Shown: positions 1 through 7,652, numbered from the stretch's first letter. The stretch: 17,368 nt of DNA from Candidatus Portnoybacteria bacterium CG08_land_8_20_14_0_20_40_83 (GCA_002774415.1 PEYL01000012.1:1-17368), one strand, 5' to 3'. Notes: a model not told the origin generated them from the letters alone. Numbers and translations are program-made.

Positions 1-1598
1 GGCTTGGCTCCAATGCTGTCGCTAAATTGAAATTGATTTTCTGTTACGTTTCTAACTTGTTTAACAATCGTCAGGTCTTTAATCCGCGAAATCTGAGTGA
101 TGTTAACACTGGCAGAGTCCTGTTTTTGCGACACGTTATCAGCCTGGACAAAACCAGTGTTGGTGGCTGTGCAGTTTGTATTACTAGTGACCGTCGCTTC
201 AAAAGTCACATTGTGAACAGAACCTGGATTCATTGAACCCAAATTTATGCCGCTCGAAGTTATGCCATCTGTCACGGAAACTCCATCAACTTTTGTAGAA
301 CCGCCGATATAAGAAAGCTGGAACGGAAGCGAATCACGCACCATGACATTTTGGGCTATTGCGTCACCGGTTGAATTAATTTTCAGATTAAACTGAACTG
401 TATCCCCTTCCTGGGCATTGGTTGATTCAGAAAAGCTAAATTCATTATTGCTTTCATTCCTGACGGTTTTTGCAATCACAAGATTGGCATTTTGCACAAT
501 GCCTAAAATGCAAACGGTCGCCGTGTCTTGCTTTTGCGAAACATTATTGGCCATAACAAAGCCAAAATTCGTGACGCTGGCGGTTGTATTTGCATTAACC
601 GTCGCTTCAAAAGTCACATTACGGGAGGTGCCCTGATTCATTGATCCAAGATTAATACCGCCGGAAGTTATACCGTCAGAAACAGGACTTCCGTCAATCT
701 TAGTTGAACCAGCAGCATAAGAAAGCTGAGAAGGTAATTGATCAAAAACAACAACGTTTTGAGCCGCCGCATTGCCCGTTGAATCAATTTTCAGGTTAAA
801 GGCAAGCCGGTCGCCCTGATTGGCGGTGGTTGACTTAGAAAAATTATATTCGTTTTTGGTTAAGTTTTTTACTGTTTTGACTATATTCAGATTTGGAGTC
901 TGAATAACCTGAGAAACCTTAACTTTAAAATTAACCATACCTGAAAATTCCCAACAACCTTCTATGTCGCCGACATTGATTCCGTTTCCAACAATTTCAT
1001 TTCCGCTTTGGCCGAATAAAAAAGTGGCTGGCGCATCAGACAAAGGACTTGTCTGATTGGGAAACCACTGGGCAGAACCCGAAATAAATTGAAGCGTCTG
1101 GGACGAAGAAATATTGACGGTGTTCGAAAAACTCATCGGGCTGGCCGCTGTGGCGTTTTCCGCGTTGTCGGCCCATAAAAAGCCGGCTAGTGTCTGCATC
1201 TGGACGGTTGCCGAAGGAATAGATGCTCTCAGCTTCGTGTTTGTCGCGATTGTATTGTTGACGCCGTTGTGATAATAGACCGAAAAAGTCAAAATATCGC
1301 CCGGGTCGGCTGAAACAGCCGTTGCATAATCCGTTCCCTTTGTGTCGTTTTTGACACAGATAATAAAGTAGTCCCGATTATACTGCAGAGTGCAAGAATA
1401 AGGAGTGAATATATTGAATCTCGGACCGGCTGCTTTTAAAACCGAAAATGGCTGAAGCAGCATGCCCGAAACTGTCGCAAAAACAAAAAGTCCAAAAATA
1501 AGCTTTTTTGAGCCTGATTTTGCTTTTTCTCCGAATTTCCTTTGCGCTTCTGCCAGATATAAATTTAATTTAATGTTATTTTTTTCTTTGTTAAACAT
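1..1598 (-). CDS. DUF11-repeat cell-surface protein, partial (3' end beyond left edge)
   Basis: An uninterrupted minus-strand frame runs from an ATG at 1598 off the left edge (532 complete codons). After a Lys/Arg-rich stretch, a hydrophobic segment at about residues 33-50 (LIFGLFVFATVSGM) ends near VLKAAGPRF and looks like a signal peptide. A unique N-terminal domain follows, with the landmarks WADNAEN, WFPNQTSPL and GCWEFSGMVNF. Then come repeats of roughly 115-125 residues that open with LNIVKTVKN- or LVIAKTVRN-type motifs and contain DLPSQLSY-like and SGGINLGSMN motifs. These match DUF11-type immunoglobulin-like surface repeats. At least two full repeats and the start of a third are visible. 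The gene starts 31 bp after its paralogue ends, so the two are probably cotranscribed. No Shine-Dalgarno is visible before the ATG. Exported, probably surface-displayed; ligand unknown. Confidence 0.9.
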   Translation of the reverse strand, partial: MFNKEKNNIKLNLYLAEAQRKFGEKAKSGSKKLIFGLFVFATVSGMLLQPFSVLKAAGPRFNIFTPYSCTLQYNRDYFIICVKNDTKGTDYATAVSADPGDILTFSVYYHNGVNNTIATNTKLRASIPSATVQMQTLAGFLWADNAENATAASPMSFSNTVNISSSQTLQFISGSAQWFPNQTSPLSDAPATFLFGQSGNEIVGNGINVGDIEGCWEFSGMVNFKVKVSQVIQTPNLNIVKTVKNLTKNEYNFSKSTTANQGDRLAFNLKIDSTGNAAAQNVVVFDQLPSQLSYAAGSTKIDGSPVSDGITSGGINLGSMNQGTSRNVTFEATVNANTTASVTNFGFVMANNVSQKQDTATVCILGIVQNANLVIAKTVRNESNNEFSFSESTNAQEGDTVQFNLKINSTGDAIAQNVMVRDSLPFQLSYIGGSTKVDGVSVTDGITSSGINLGSMNPGSVHNVTFEATVTSNTNCTATNTGFVQADNVSQKQDSASVNITQISRIKDLTIVKQVRNVTENQFQFSDSIGAK

Positions 1599-1629
1599 AA
1601 TTTTTAATTACTTATTTAAGACTTCCCGA

Positions 1630-3681
1630 CTAAAAAGTCTCCCTCGCTTTAATTTTTAATATTACGTATCTTAATTTCAATAATCTTAAAACATCAGAAT
1701 ATTTCAAGCCAAAATAGAGCAAGGCAGAAAAACCAATGCTGATGAGCAAAGAATAAACGATATTTTCAACCAAAGAATTTGCGCCAGTCACTGCCCTGAT
1801 CGTCGTACCTTTAACAGTAGGTAAAATAACCGTAGTTCTTGTTTCATTAGAAATAATATCGCTTATTCCCTGGGCTTTTAGCAAGGCCGTGTTGCCGATG
1901 ATAAATCCGGTATAAGGAACGGTCTGCACCTTAACCCGATAAGAAACACTAATCACAGAATTAATCCCGATTATGCCGATATTCCAAGTTATTTGATTCT
2001 GCGATGAATTATAAAAACCGTTATTTGCAACATCTTGAAAGACCGTGTAGGAAGGCAAAACATCGGTTATTTGAACATTATTTAATGTCTGGCCCGTGGT
2101 ATTTGTATATGAAATTGCATATTGCAGAGTATCGCCTGGCAGAGCTTCATTATCTGTATCAGTGCCATTGGGTGCTGTCTGATTCGCCACTGCTTTTTTA
2201 AGCGGCGCAGGTATAGGAATTTGCTGGCTTAAAATCACCTGAGCAGAAGCCTGCTGTTGGGATACGTTATCGCCCGTGACATAAGCGAAATTGGTAAAAG
2301 TCTGACTTCCAATGAATGACCCGACAGTTATGTCAAAAACAATGGTTCTTGTTTGATTGGCAAACATTGTGCCTAAATTTATTCCGCCGGAAACAAAAGA
2401 ATCGGAAGCTGAACTGCCGTCAAGCTGTACCGAGCCCGATATAAAATTGAGCCCCGAAGGCAAAACGTCCCAACTTCTCACATTATTAACCTGGCCGTTG
2501 GGCGAGCTAATCTGGACTGAAAACCTGACTCTATCGCCCTGATTGGCACTGACGGAACCGACCAGCAAACCGGTCTGGTATTGGGTTGATATATTGCGCA
2601 CATATTTAGCAATATTTAAATTCCCGGTTTGGCCCTGAGAGGTAAAAATTGTTGCCGAATCATTTTCTTCTGGCACTTGGTCGGCTCTGGCATAAGCGGT
2701 GTTTGTCACAGTAAGGGTTGAATTGGTATTAACTGTTGCCTGAAAGATAATAGTTGCAATGCTACCGACCGACAGAGAACCGATATTGATTCCGCCCGAA
2801 GTGATACCGTCGCCGGTAAAATTGCCGTTAACGCGGGTCGTACCGCCCGAATAAGAAAGCACCGAAGGCAGAACGTCCCGCACGAAAACATTATTTAAAG
2901 TCATATTGCCCGTGTTTTGGATCTGGATTTGAAATTCTAAATTGTTATTCTGGCTGGCCGAAACGCTGTCAGAATATCCACCCTGGCCAGTTGTGATGTT
3001 GCGGACAGTTTTTGAAATTGACAAATCGCCTGTCCCTTGTCCGCTGCCGACTCTTACCTGAAAATTAACAAATCCTGAAAATTCCCAGCAGCCCTCAATA
3101 TTGCCGATATTTAATCCAGAGCCGAAAAGTTCAGAACCCGATTGGCCAAAAAGAAAAGGGGCGGGATTATTGGTTAAGGGACTCGTCTGATTGGGAAACC
3201 ATTTAACTGAACCTGAAATAAGCTGCAAAGCAGCCGATTGAGAAAGATTGACCGTGACTGACTGGCTCAAAGGATTGGCGGCTGTGGCATTTTCCGCGTT
3301 ATCGGCCCAAAGGGAAGCTGTTAATGTTTGCGTTGAAGCGGTTCCCGAAGGAAGCGCGACTTTCAACATTGTATTATTCGCAACAGTATTGTTAACGCCG
3401 TTATGATAATAGACCGAAAAAGTTAATATGTCGCCTGAATCAGCCGAAACCGGAAAATTAAACCCGGTGCCTTTTGTGTCATTTTTCACATCAAGCAAAA
3501 AATAATCCTGGTTATTGGTCTGGGTATGGACATAGGGGGTAAAAATATTAAAACGGGGATTGGCTGCCTGAACCAAAGGAACAAAAGACATTTGGATTAA
3601 ACTAAATAAAATTAAAAAGCCGCTTCCCATTTTCATGGCTTTTTTAAGACTGTATTTTTTGTTTTGTTGCACTATATTCAT
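1630..3681 (-). CDS. DUF11-repeat surface protein with C-terminal membrane anchor
   Basis: 683 aa. A signal/anchor segment lies at about residues 19-39 and ends before ANPRFNIFTPY. Residues about 40-230 form a domain shared with the downstream paralogue (WADNAENATAA, WFPNQTSPL, GCWEFSGFVNF). Three DUF11-like repeats follow, starting near LSISKTVRN, LNIAKYVRN and PLKKAVAN. The C terminus has a short linker (AVTGA at 630-634), one transmembrane helix (about 642-660) and a Lys/Arg-rich tail. This layout is typical of a wall- or membrane-anchored adhesin or stalk protein. The AVTG-helix-basic tail order resembles a sortase sorting signal without a canonical LPXTG, which is speculative. It is first in a two-gene operon and has a promoter at 3804-3832 and a structured leader. 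No Shine-Dalgarno precedes the ATG. Membership of the DUF11 superfamily is secure; function is not known. Confidence 0.9.
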   Translation of the reverse strand: MNIVQQNKKYSLKKAMKMGSGFLILFSLIQMSFVPLVQAANPRFNIFTPYVHTQTNNQDYFLLDVKNDTKGTGFNFPVSADSGDILTFSVYYHNGVNNTVANNTMLKVALPSGTASTQTLTASLWADNAENATAANPLSQSVTVNLSQSAALQLISGSVKWFPNQTSPLTNNPAPFLFGQSGSELFGSGLNIGNIEGCWEFSGFVNFQVRVGSGQGTGDLSISKTVRNITTGQGGYSDSVSASQNNNLEFQIQIQNTGNMTLNNVFVRDVLPSVLSYSGGTTRVNGNFTGDGITSGGINIGSLSVGSIATIIFQATVNTNSTLTVTNTAYARADQVPEENDSATIFTSQGQTGNLNIAKYVRNISTQYQTGLLVGSVSANQGDRVRFSVQISSPNGQVNNVRSWDVLPSGLNFISGSVQLDGSSASDSFVSGGINLGTMFANQTRTIVFDITVGSFIGSQTFTNFAYVTGDNVSQQQASAQVILSQQIPIPAPLKKAVANQTAPNGTDTDNEALPGDTLQYAISYTNTTGQTLNNVQITDVLPSYTVFQDVANNGFYNSSQNQITWNIGIIGINSVISVSYRVKVQTVPYTGFIIGNTALLKAQGISDIISNETRTTVILPTVKGTTIRAVTGANSLVENIVYSLLISIGFSALLYFGLKYSDVLRLLKLRYVILKIKARETF

Positions 3682-3700
3682 TTTTTTAAATTTATTTATC

Positions 3701-3798
3701 CCGTTACATCCGCTCTAAACAACGGGATATTAAAGAAACATTTATTTTATCCCGTCATTCATCAGTTGCGAAAAGCAAATCTTTTGCGGATGTAACGG
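3701..3798 (-). promoter_or_regulatory. Structured 5' leader of the DUF11 operon (three-helix junction)
   Basis: A perfect 13-bp inverted repeat has arms at 3701-3713 and 3786-3798 (CCGTTACATCCGC on the transcript's 5' side). It encloses two smaller hairpins: AAAAG/CTTTT with a 5-nt loop, and ACGGGAT/ATCCCGT (3722-3728 with 3749-3755). In the minus-strand RNA the closing stem begins at the predicted transcription start and ends 19 nt before the ATG at 3681, giving a three-way-junction shape. It could be a cis-regulatory RNA or the remnant of a small transposon with 13-bp terminal repeats. An aatttatt direct repeat lies on both sides but does not abut the left arm. Confidence 0.5.
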
Positions 3799-3803
3799 AA
3801 TTT

Positions 3804-3832
3804 ATTCTACACTTCCATTCTTTTAAATGCAA
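3804..3832 (-). promoter_or_regulatory. Sigma70-type promoter for the DUF11 operon
   Basis: On the minus strand TTGCAT (3832-3827) and TAGAAT (3809-3804) are separated by exactly 17 bp. The predicted start is near 3797, at the 5' end of the 13-bp closing stem of the leader. The site lies downstream of the terminator of the preceding gene, which fits an independent transcription unit. Confidence 0.6.
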
Positions 3833-3861
3833 GTTTTTTTATTTTCATCCAAAAGAATGAA

Positions 3862-3889
3862 GGGAGGATGAAAAATTTTCCATCCTCCC
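3862..3889 (-). terminator. Rho-independent terminator after the Gly/Tyr-rich gene
   Basis: A perfect 9-bp stem (gggaggatg at 3862-3870 with catcctccc at 3881-3889) has a 10-nt loop, and the minus strand continues with the U-rich run TTCATTCTTTT. It begins 14 nt after the TAG of the gene ending at 3904. Confidence 0.8.
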
Positions 3890-3903
3890 AGTAAATATCG
3901 ACG

Positions 3904-4692
3904 CTATCTTGCTGCCGGCCGTGAATTCGACCGGTTTGTCGGACATGTGACCCTTGACCCGTACCCTCTTCCATATCCGCCTCTTCCATAGCCATAGCCA
4001 TATCCACCATAGCTGTATCTGCCGCCAAATATTGGCGGAGGCGGAGGCAATAGGATTCCAAAGCCATAACTTCCGTAACCGCTATTGTAACCCGAGTCAT
4101 CTGAATACATTTGCCGGCTATAGTTTTCGCTGTAATCTGCCGGCGCTTGAATGTACACATATATAACCCTTTTTCTGGGCGGCGGCTGCTGAACTACAAT
4201 GACTTCTTCGTCCTCTTCCTGCTGTGGCTGCTCTACAACCACAATCTTTTTCTTTTTCTTCGGTGGCTGTTGCGGCTGGGGAGGCGATTGCGACACCTGA
4301 ACAGGCGGCGCAATTCGGATTTTAATCCCCTTGACAGCATTACCGCATATAGCAATGGTCTTGGGCATATAAATCGTCGCCCCATCCTGATCCTGCGAGA
4401 CTTCACAAAGTAAAAGTGTGCCTGCCGGAATCCATCCTGTATACCATTTTCCGCTAAGGGACTGGGTTTCCACGAGCATTCTTTCCTTTGTGGAATAAGG
4501 GGTCAGCCCTGTTTCGCGAATTTGTTTCTCCACTTTTTCCATAGAATTACGGTGAGTTAATTTTAAATCTCCGTAATTTCCAGCTGGCACATCAGAAATA
4601 ACTTGTTCCTCTGCCCAAGCTGGAATAGCCAAACCTACAAGAACTCCTACTAAAACTGCCAATACTCCAAAAATCATTCTTCTCTTTTTCAT
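3904..4692 (-). CDS. Secreted Pro/Lys-rich and Gly/Tyr-rich protein of unknown function
   Basis: 262 aa. MKKRR plus a hydrophobic core and AWA/EEQ form a classical signal peptide (cleavage about 27/28). Residues 30-130 form a small domain with GWIPAGT and ICGNAV and two Cys (C96, C116). Residues 125-180 are low complexity: Gln/Pro runs, five Lys, an acidic patch (QEEDEE) and PPPRKR. The tail from about 200 is Gly/Tyr/Arg-rich (repeated GYG, with PPPPP before it) and has a third Cys at 250. The Shine-Dalgarno AAGGAGG sits 6 nt before the ATG. A perfect-consensus promoter and a strong terminator make it monocistronic and probably highly expressed. The composition suggests a secreted structural or matrix protein or a wall-binding protein. 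I recognise no enzymatic motif. Confidence 0.85.
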   Translation of the reverse strand: MKKRRMIFGVLAVLVGVLVGLAIPAWAEEQVISDVPAGNYGDLKLTHRNSMEKVEKQIRETGLTPYSTKERMLVETQSLSGKWYTGWIPAGTLLLCEVSQDQDGATIYMPKTIAICGNAVKGIKIRIAPPVQVSQSPPQPQQPPKKKKKIVVVEQPQQEEDEEVIVVQQPPPRKRVIYVYIQAPADYSENYSRQMYSDDSGYNSGYGSYGFGILLPPPPPIFGGRYSYGGYGYGYGRGGYGRGYGSRVTCPTNRSNSRPAAR

Positions 4693-4698
4693 AGCAAT

Positions 4699-4705
4699 CC
4701 TCCTT
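4699..4705 (-). promoter_or_regulatory. Strong Shine-Dalgarno of the Gly/Tyr-rich gene
   Basis: AAGGAGG on the minus strand, 6 nt upstream of the ATG at 4692. It is one of only three near-consensus ribosome-binding sites in the window and fixes the start. Confidence 0.85.
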
Positions 4706-4801
4706 TTCTACAATATTGTTTTTGTTCTGTATTTTGCGTCGATATTGAATTTCAAAAGAACTCACCTTTTCCTCTAAAACACATCTATTTCAGAATATCG
4801 C

Positions 4802-4830
4802 ATTATATATCAAGTTTATAATCTTGTCAA
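4802..4830 (-). promoter_or_regulatory. Perfect-consensus sigma70-type promoter
   Basis: On the minus strand TTGACA (4830-4825), a 17-bp spacer and TATAAT (4807-4802), all exactly consensus. The predicted start is near 4795, giving a leader of about 100 nt before the ATG at 4692. It lies just after the stop codon of the upstream sortase fusion (4842). Confidence 0.85.
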
Positions 4831-4841
4831 GGGTTTGACAA

Positions 4842-5927
4842 TTAGTCAATCAACACCCCTTGAATCACTAATCTTTTCCACGCCGTGCCAATAGGCCAGC
4901 AAGTCATTAAAGTTATCGTTTTTTTATCGGTTTGTGAATTAAGCGTTGCTATGTCAGGGGTAACAACTTTTTGCTCTGTCACCTGATAATCATATTTATA
5001 CTGATTCCAATAAATGGTTACAATATCGCCCGGCTCTAGTCTATCCAGGAGAGCAAAAACTTGGCCGTATTGAGTTTTATTCCATAAATAAGTTGAGCTG
5101 TGACCGGTCAAAAATACTTCTCCTGTTTCGCCGGGCAATTTACTGCCGGGATAAACTACCACTCCTTGATTAAGCGCTGTGTTTAACTGGCTCTGCGAAT
5201 TGCCTGCAGCAAAAACCAAAGGCACATCAATATTTAATTTACCAATCACAATGGAATTTTGTTTATCATATTTTTGCCTAACTTGGCTTTGAGGCAATGC
5301 CGTTCCGGTTTTTGAAATCGGATTTTTGACGGCAACCTCGGCCGGTTTTCCGCGCTCCCAATCAACCTCCCGAAGATAAAAAGAAGGAAAATTTAAAGTG
5401 ACAAAGCTCACAATAAAAACTGCCAAAGCCGTGACGCCAAAAAAAATCGGTTTGTTAAACTTAAATAAATTCGGGAAAAACGGCCAAGTGGCTTTTCTGT
5501 ATTTTAAATATTGGTCGCCAAACTGCTCAATCAATTGTTTCTCTTCATCTTTGACATCCGAACGCCATATAAAATAATTTATTATGCAGCCCAAAATCAA
5601 AAACCAGGAACGAAGCAAAATTGCCAAAGCAGGATTTAAAAGAAAGATTATGGCGCTATACATCGGATGGCGAACATATTTGTAAATACCCTGCGTCTGC
5701 AATTGATTTTCGCGGCGCCTCGGCGCCAAAGAAAAAATCGCCCAAAAAGTGACAAATAAATAAATTGCCAGCAAAACAAAAAATGCAATCTGAGAATTCT
5801 GCTTCTCAACCACCATTTTTGGCCCGCCGGCAATTGCGGAAATTATCAACGCCAAAAGGCCTAAGCCCAGATTGGAAAAAACGGCTTTGGGAAGACATCC
5901 TAAAATTGGAGATTTTTTTTCTGACAT
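4842..5927 (-). CDS. Fusion of ICMT/PEMT-like membrane methyltransferase domain and sortase
   Basis: 361 aa from the ATG at 5927. Residues about 15-155 form a multi-pass domain with the ICMT/PEMT signature: GIYKYVRHPMY (80-90) and, after further helices, DEEKQLIEQFGDQYLKY followed by FFP. These motifs are expected to bind S-adenosylmethionine and the substrate. A further helix (about 160-178) leads to an extracytoplasmic sortase domain (about 222-361) with His276 (LTGHSS), catalytic Cys343 (TLMTCWP) and Arg352 (KRLVIQG), the complete sortase triad. The sortase class cannot be assigned by eye. A longer in-frame start (TTG, 6032) would translate 17-bp intergenic repeats and overlap the CAP gene, so I reject it. 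The gene lies 97 bp downstream of the CAP gene and is probably in its operon. No separate methyltransferase or sortase gene is visible in the window. Confidence 0.88.
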   Translation of the reverse strand: MSEKKSPILGCLPKAVFSNLGLGLLALIISAIAGGPKMVVEKQNSQIAFFVLLAIYLFVTFWAIFSLAPRRRENQLQTQGIYKYVRHPMYSAIIFLLNPALAILLRSWFLILGCIINYFIWRSDVKDEEKQLIEQFGDQYLKYRKATWPFFPNLFKFNKPIFFGVTALAVFIVSFVTLNFPSFYLREVDWERGKPAEVAVKNPISKTGTALPQSQVRQKYDKQNSIVIGKLNIDVPLVFAAGNSQSQLNTALNQGVVVYPGSKLPGETGEVFLTGHSSTYLWNKTQYGQVFALLDRLEPGDIVTIYWNQYKYDYQVTEQKVVTPDIATLNSQTDKKTITLMTCWPIGTAWKRLVIQGVLID

Positions 5928-5978
5928 AATTAATGCGACCCTGATATCCGGATGGCACCCAGATGACCCTGATAAAAT

Positions 5979-6017
5979 ATCCGGGTAATCCGTGTGTAAA
6001 ATCCGGGTAATCCGTGT
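5979..6017. repeat. 17-bp direct repeat pair
   Basis: atccgggtaatccgtgt occurs at 5979-5995 and 6001-6017, 22 bp apart, in the gap between the CAP and sortase-fusion genes. Neighbouring ccctgata sequences (5939 and 5968 region) are also repeated. It resembles the dispersed atccgtgt-type intergenic repeats of many environmental bacteria. It encodes nothing and argues against the long start of the downstream gene. Confidence 0.75.
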
Positions 6018-6024
6018 CGCTAAT

Positions 6025-6984
6025 CTACACAAATATCATCCCAACTGAAATCCCGATTAAAATTAATGTCAAAATAATCGTTGGTGCATGCTGAATCCTG
6101 ATTTTAACCAAAATATTTATTGCCAAAGCGATCAAGAGAAAGAGACTGAAATAAAGATAGAGATTTTTTGCCAACTCAACAAAATTAATCGTGAATGTTC
6201 CCAAAACTCTTGCCGGTAGAGATAACTGTGCAATTGGCGCCTGAGTCAACTTAATGTTTTCTTCACCGGCTAATTTGGGCTCTGCTGACGGAGCATTTAT
6301 TGGCGTCTGCTCTTTTGTTTCTCCCACTTTTTGTGTTTCATTAACAGTTTCTGTTTTTGGAACGGGTTGGGTCGGACTATTTGTTTTTGCCGCTGGAGAA
6401 GTTTTTGGCTGCGCAACAGCCGGCGAGCCAAAAGCCAAAACTGAAACGGTCGTCTGCCGGCCGTCTATCTGGCCCGCTGCAACCGCTACGCCTATGTCTT
6501 TAAAATTCGGGTTTAAAATATTGTCGCGATGACCGGGACTTGCCATCCAAGCCTCAAAAACTGCATCCGTATCAATAAAATGTATAGCCAGATTCTCCCC
6601 TGCCCAGACAAAACTATAGCCCGCCTTGCCAAACCAATACCAAGGGCTGATTCCCGAAGGAGAAGTGTGGTCAAAATAATTATTTGCTATCATGTCCTGG
6701 GCTTTTAAACTGGCCGCCTCGTTTAATTTTACGTCTACACTAAGCGCCGACAAATTTTTGACCGTTCTTTCCTGATTTATCAAATTAACCAGATTTTGGG
6801 CATTGATCGCCGCGAAAAAGTCCGTCTTTGGGAAATATATAACAAAAGCAATAATGACGATTTTCAAAATTAAGATACTTAAACCATATCCCAAAAGCGC
6901 CTTCTGACTCAAAACCAGCGGCTCAAATTCATTGCCTTCCTGCGGCACGAAAATTGACTTTAGTTTTTGTATGATTTTACTCAT
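6025..6984 (-). CDS. CAP/SCP-domain (YkwD-like) membrane protein
   Basis: 319 aa. One transmembrane helix at about residues 32-51 is followed by a CAP domain at about 63-190. Conserved features are LINQERT, YFDHTSP (His106), AGENLA (Glu130) and MASPGHRDNILN (His152), i.e. the His/Glu/His cavity of bacterial YkwD-like CAP proteins. A Pro/Thr/Lys/Glu-rich linker (about 195-250) leads to two C-terminal helices (about 268-292 and 298-317). The CAP domain is therefore presented outside the membrane between anchors. Biochemical roles of bacterial CAP domains are largely unsettled; some are linked to the wall or to biofilm. Its promoter sits so close that the mRNA should be leaderless. It probably forms an operon with the methyltransferase-sortase fusion. 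Confidence 0.9.
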   Translation of the reverse strand: MSKIIQKLKSIFVPQEGNEFEPLVLSQKALLGYGLSILILKIVIIAFVIYFPKTDFFAAINAQNLVNLINQERTVKNLSALSVDVKLNEAASLKAQDMIANNYFDHTSPSGISPWYWFGKAGYSFVWAGENLAIHFIDTDAVFEAWMASPGHRDNILNPNFKDIGVAVAAGQIDGRQTTVSVLAFGSPAVAQPKTSPAAKTNSPTQPVPKTETVNETQKVGETKEQTPINAPSAEPKLAGEENIKLTQAPIAQLSLPARVLGTFTINFVELAKNLYLYFSLFLLIALAINILVKIRIQHAPTIILTLILIGISVGMIFV

Positions 6985-6990
6985 TTCACA

Positions 6991-7019
6991 ACTATAACAG
7001 AAATTAAGTCTCTTGTCAA
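6991..7019 (-). promoter_or_regulatory. Promoter predicting a leaderless CAP mRNA
   Basis: Minus strand TTGACA (7019-7014), 17-bp spacer, TATAGT (6996-6991). Only six bases separate the -10 from the ATG at 6984, so the expected start nucleotide is the A of the initiation codon. No Shine-Dalgarno is present, which fits. Confidence 0.75.
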
Positions 7020-7038
7020 ATCATTCGGCCAAAATAAA

Positions 7039-7067
7039 AAGGCCTCGTCAAAACTGACCGAGGCCTT
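7039..7067 (-). terminator. Rho-independent terminator of the DUF218 gene
   Basis: The stem aaggcctcg (7039-7047) pairs with cgaggcctt (7059-7067). On the minus strand TTTTTATTTT follows. It starts about 19 nt after the stop codon at 7086 and sits just before the CAP promoter. Confidence 0.85.
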
Positions 7068-7085
7068 AAATAGTTTCAACTGCAA

Positions 7086-7646
7086 TCATTTCGCCCCCGG
7101 ATGCGGATGGGCAAGGTTTCGGAATCTCTCTATGCCAAATATCTTGAGCAACATGAGCATCGCGAAATTGGCAACCCGCCAGACTGGCCGATACTTCAAG
7201 GGCAGCAGCGGATTGTCGTGATCCAGCTGTTTTGATGTTCTGATCGGCCAAACCCGGATGTCTGGAAACACCTTGCTAAAAATGAACTGGCATCGCCTCA
7301 TATGGCTCTTGTCCGCGATGATGCCGATGGCCGAGACATCTAATTTTTCCTTCATAATCACTTCTTTAACCGCTGCTGCTTCGTCAATCGTCGAAATCGA
7401 CGGCCTAGCTTTAAAGATTTTCCCGTCAGGCACATCGAGTTTTCTGAGCACAGCCTTCCGCGCTTCATACTCCGGCTCGCAATAGTCAAAGCCCGCACTC
7501 GTCAGTATGACCACCAATTTTTCATACTGCCTCAGATAGTACACTGCCTTTTCCAGTCCTTCCACGGACATTACAGGTAATGCCTGCCGATCGGGAATAT
7601 ATCCGTAGCTCAACGCCACAATAACCTCTGTCTTTTTGTTTTCCAT
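7086..7646 (-). CDS. DUF218 (YdcF/SanA/ElyC-like) family protein
   Basis: 186 aa from the ATG at 7646, chosen because AAGGAGG lies just upstream; an in-frame start 13 codons earlier has none. The order VALSYGYIP, a conserved Arg (DRQ), VVILTSAG, an acidic segment (CEPEYEARKAVL), LDVPDGKIF, a Ser/Thr-Asp-Glu segment (STIDEAAAVK) and IIADKSHMRRCQFIF matches the Rossmann-like DUF218 fold. Members are linked to envelope biogenesis, but the activity is poorly defined. The usual N-terminal membrane helices are missing. The C-terminal part (about 155-175) contains a hydrophobic stretch, FAMLMLLKIFG. It is monocistronic, with its own promoter (7771-7799), a leader of about 118 nt, a Shine-Dalgarno and a terminator. 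Confidence 0.8.
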   Translation of the reverse strand: MENKKTEVIVALSYGYIPDRQALPVMSVEGLEKAVYYLRQYEKLVVILTSAGFDYCEPEYEARKAVLRKLDVPDGKIFKARPSISTIDEAAAVKEVIMKEKLDVSAIGIIADKSHMRRCQFIFSKVFPDIRVWPIRTSKQLDHDNPLLPLKYRPVWRVANFAMLMLLKIFGIERFRNLAHPHPGAK

Positions 7647-7652
7647 CCCTCT

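Noticed and set aside
3807..4160. 117-aa minus-strand frame
   Set aside because: It overlaps the Gly/Tyr-rich secreted protein in another frame. That gene has a promoter, Shine-Dalgarno, signal peptide and terminator. The 117-aa sequence is Met-rich with no domain.
5928..6032. 35-residue N-terminal extension of the methyltransferase-sortase fusion
   Set aside because: It would need a TTG start, translates 17-bp direct repeats and overlaps the CAP gene end. The ATG at 5927 leads directly into the membrane domain.
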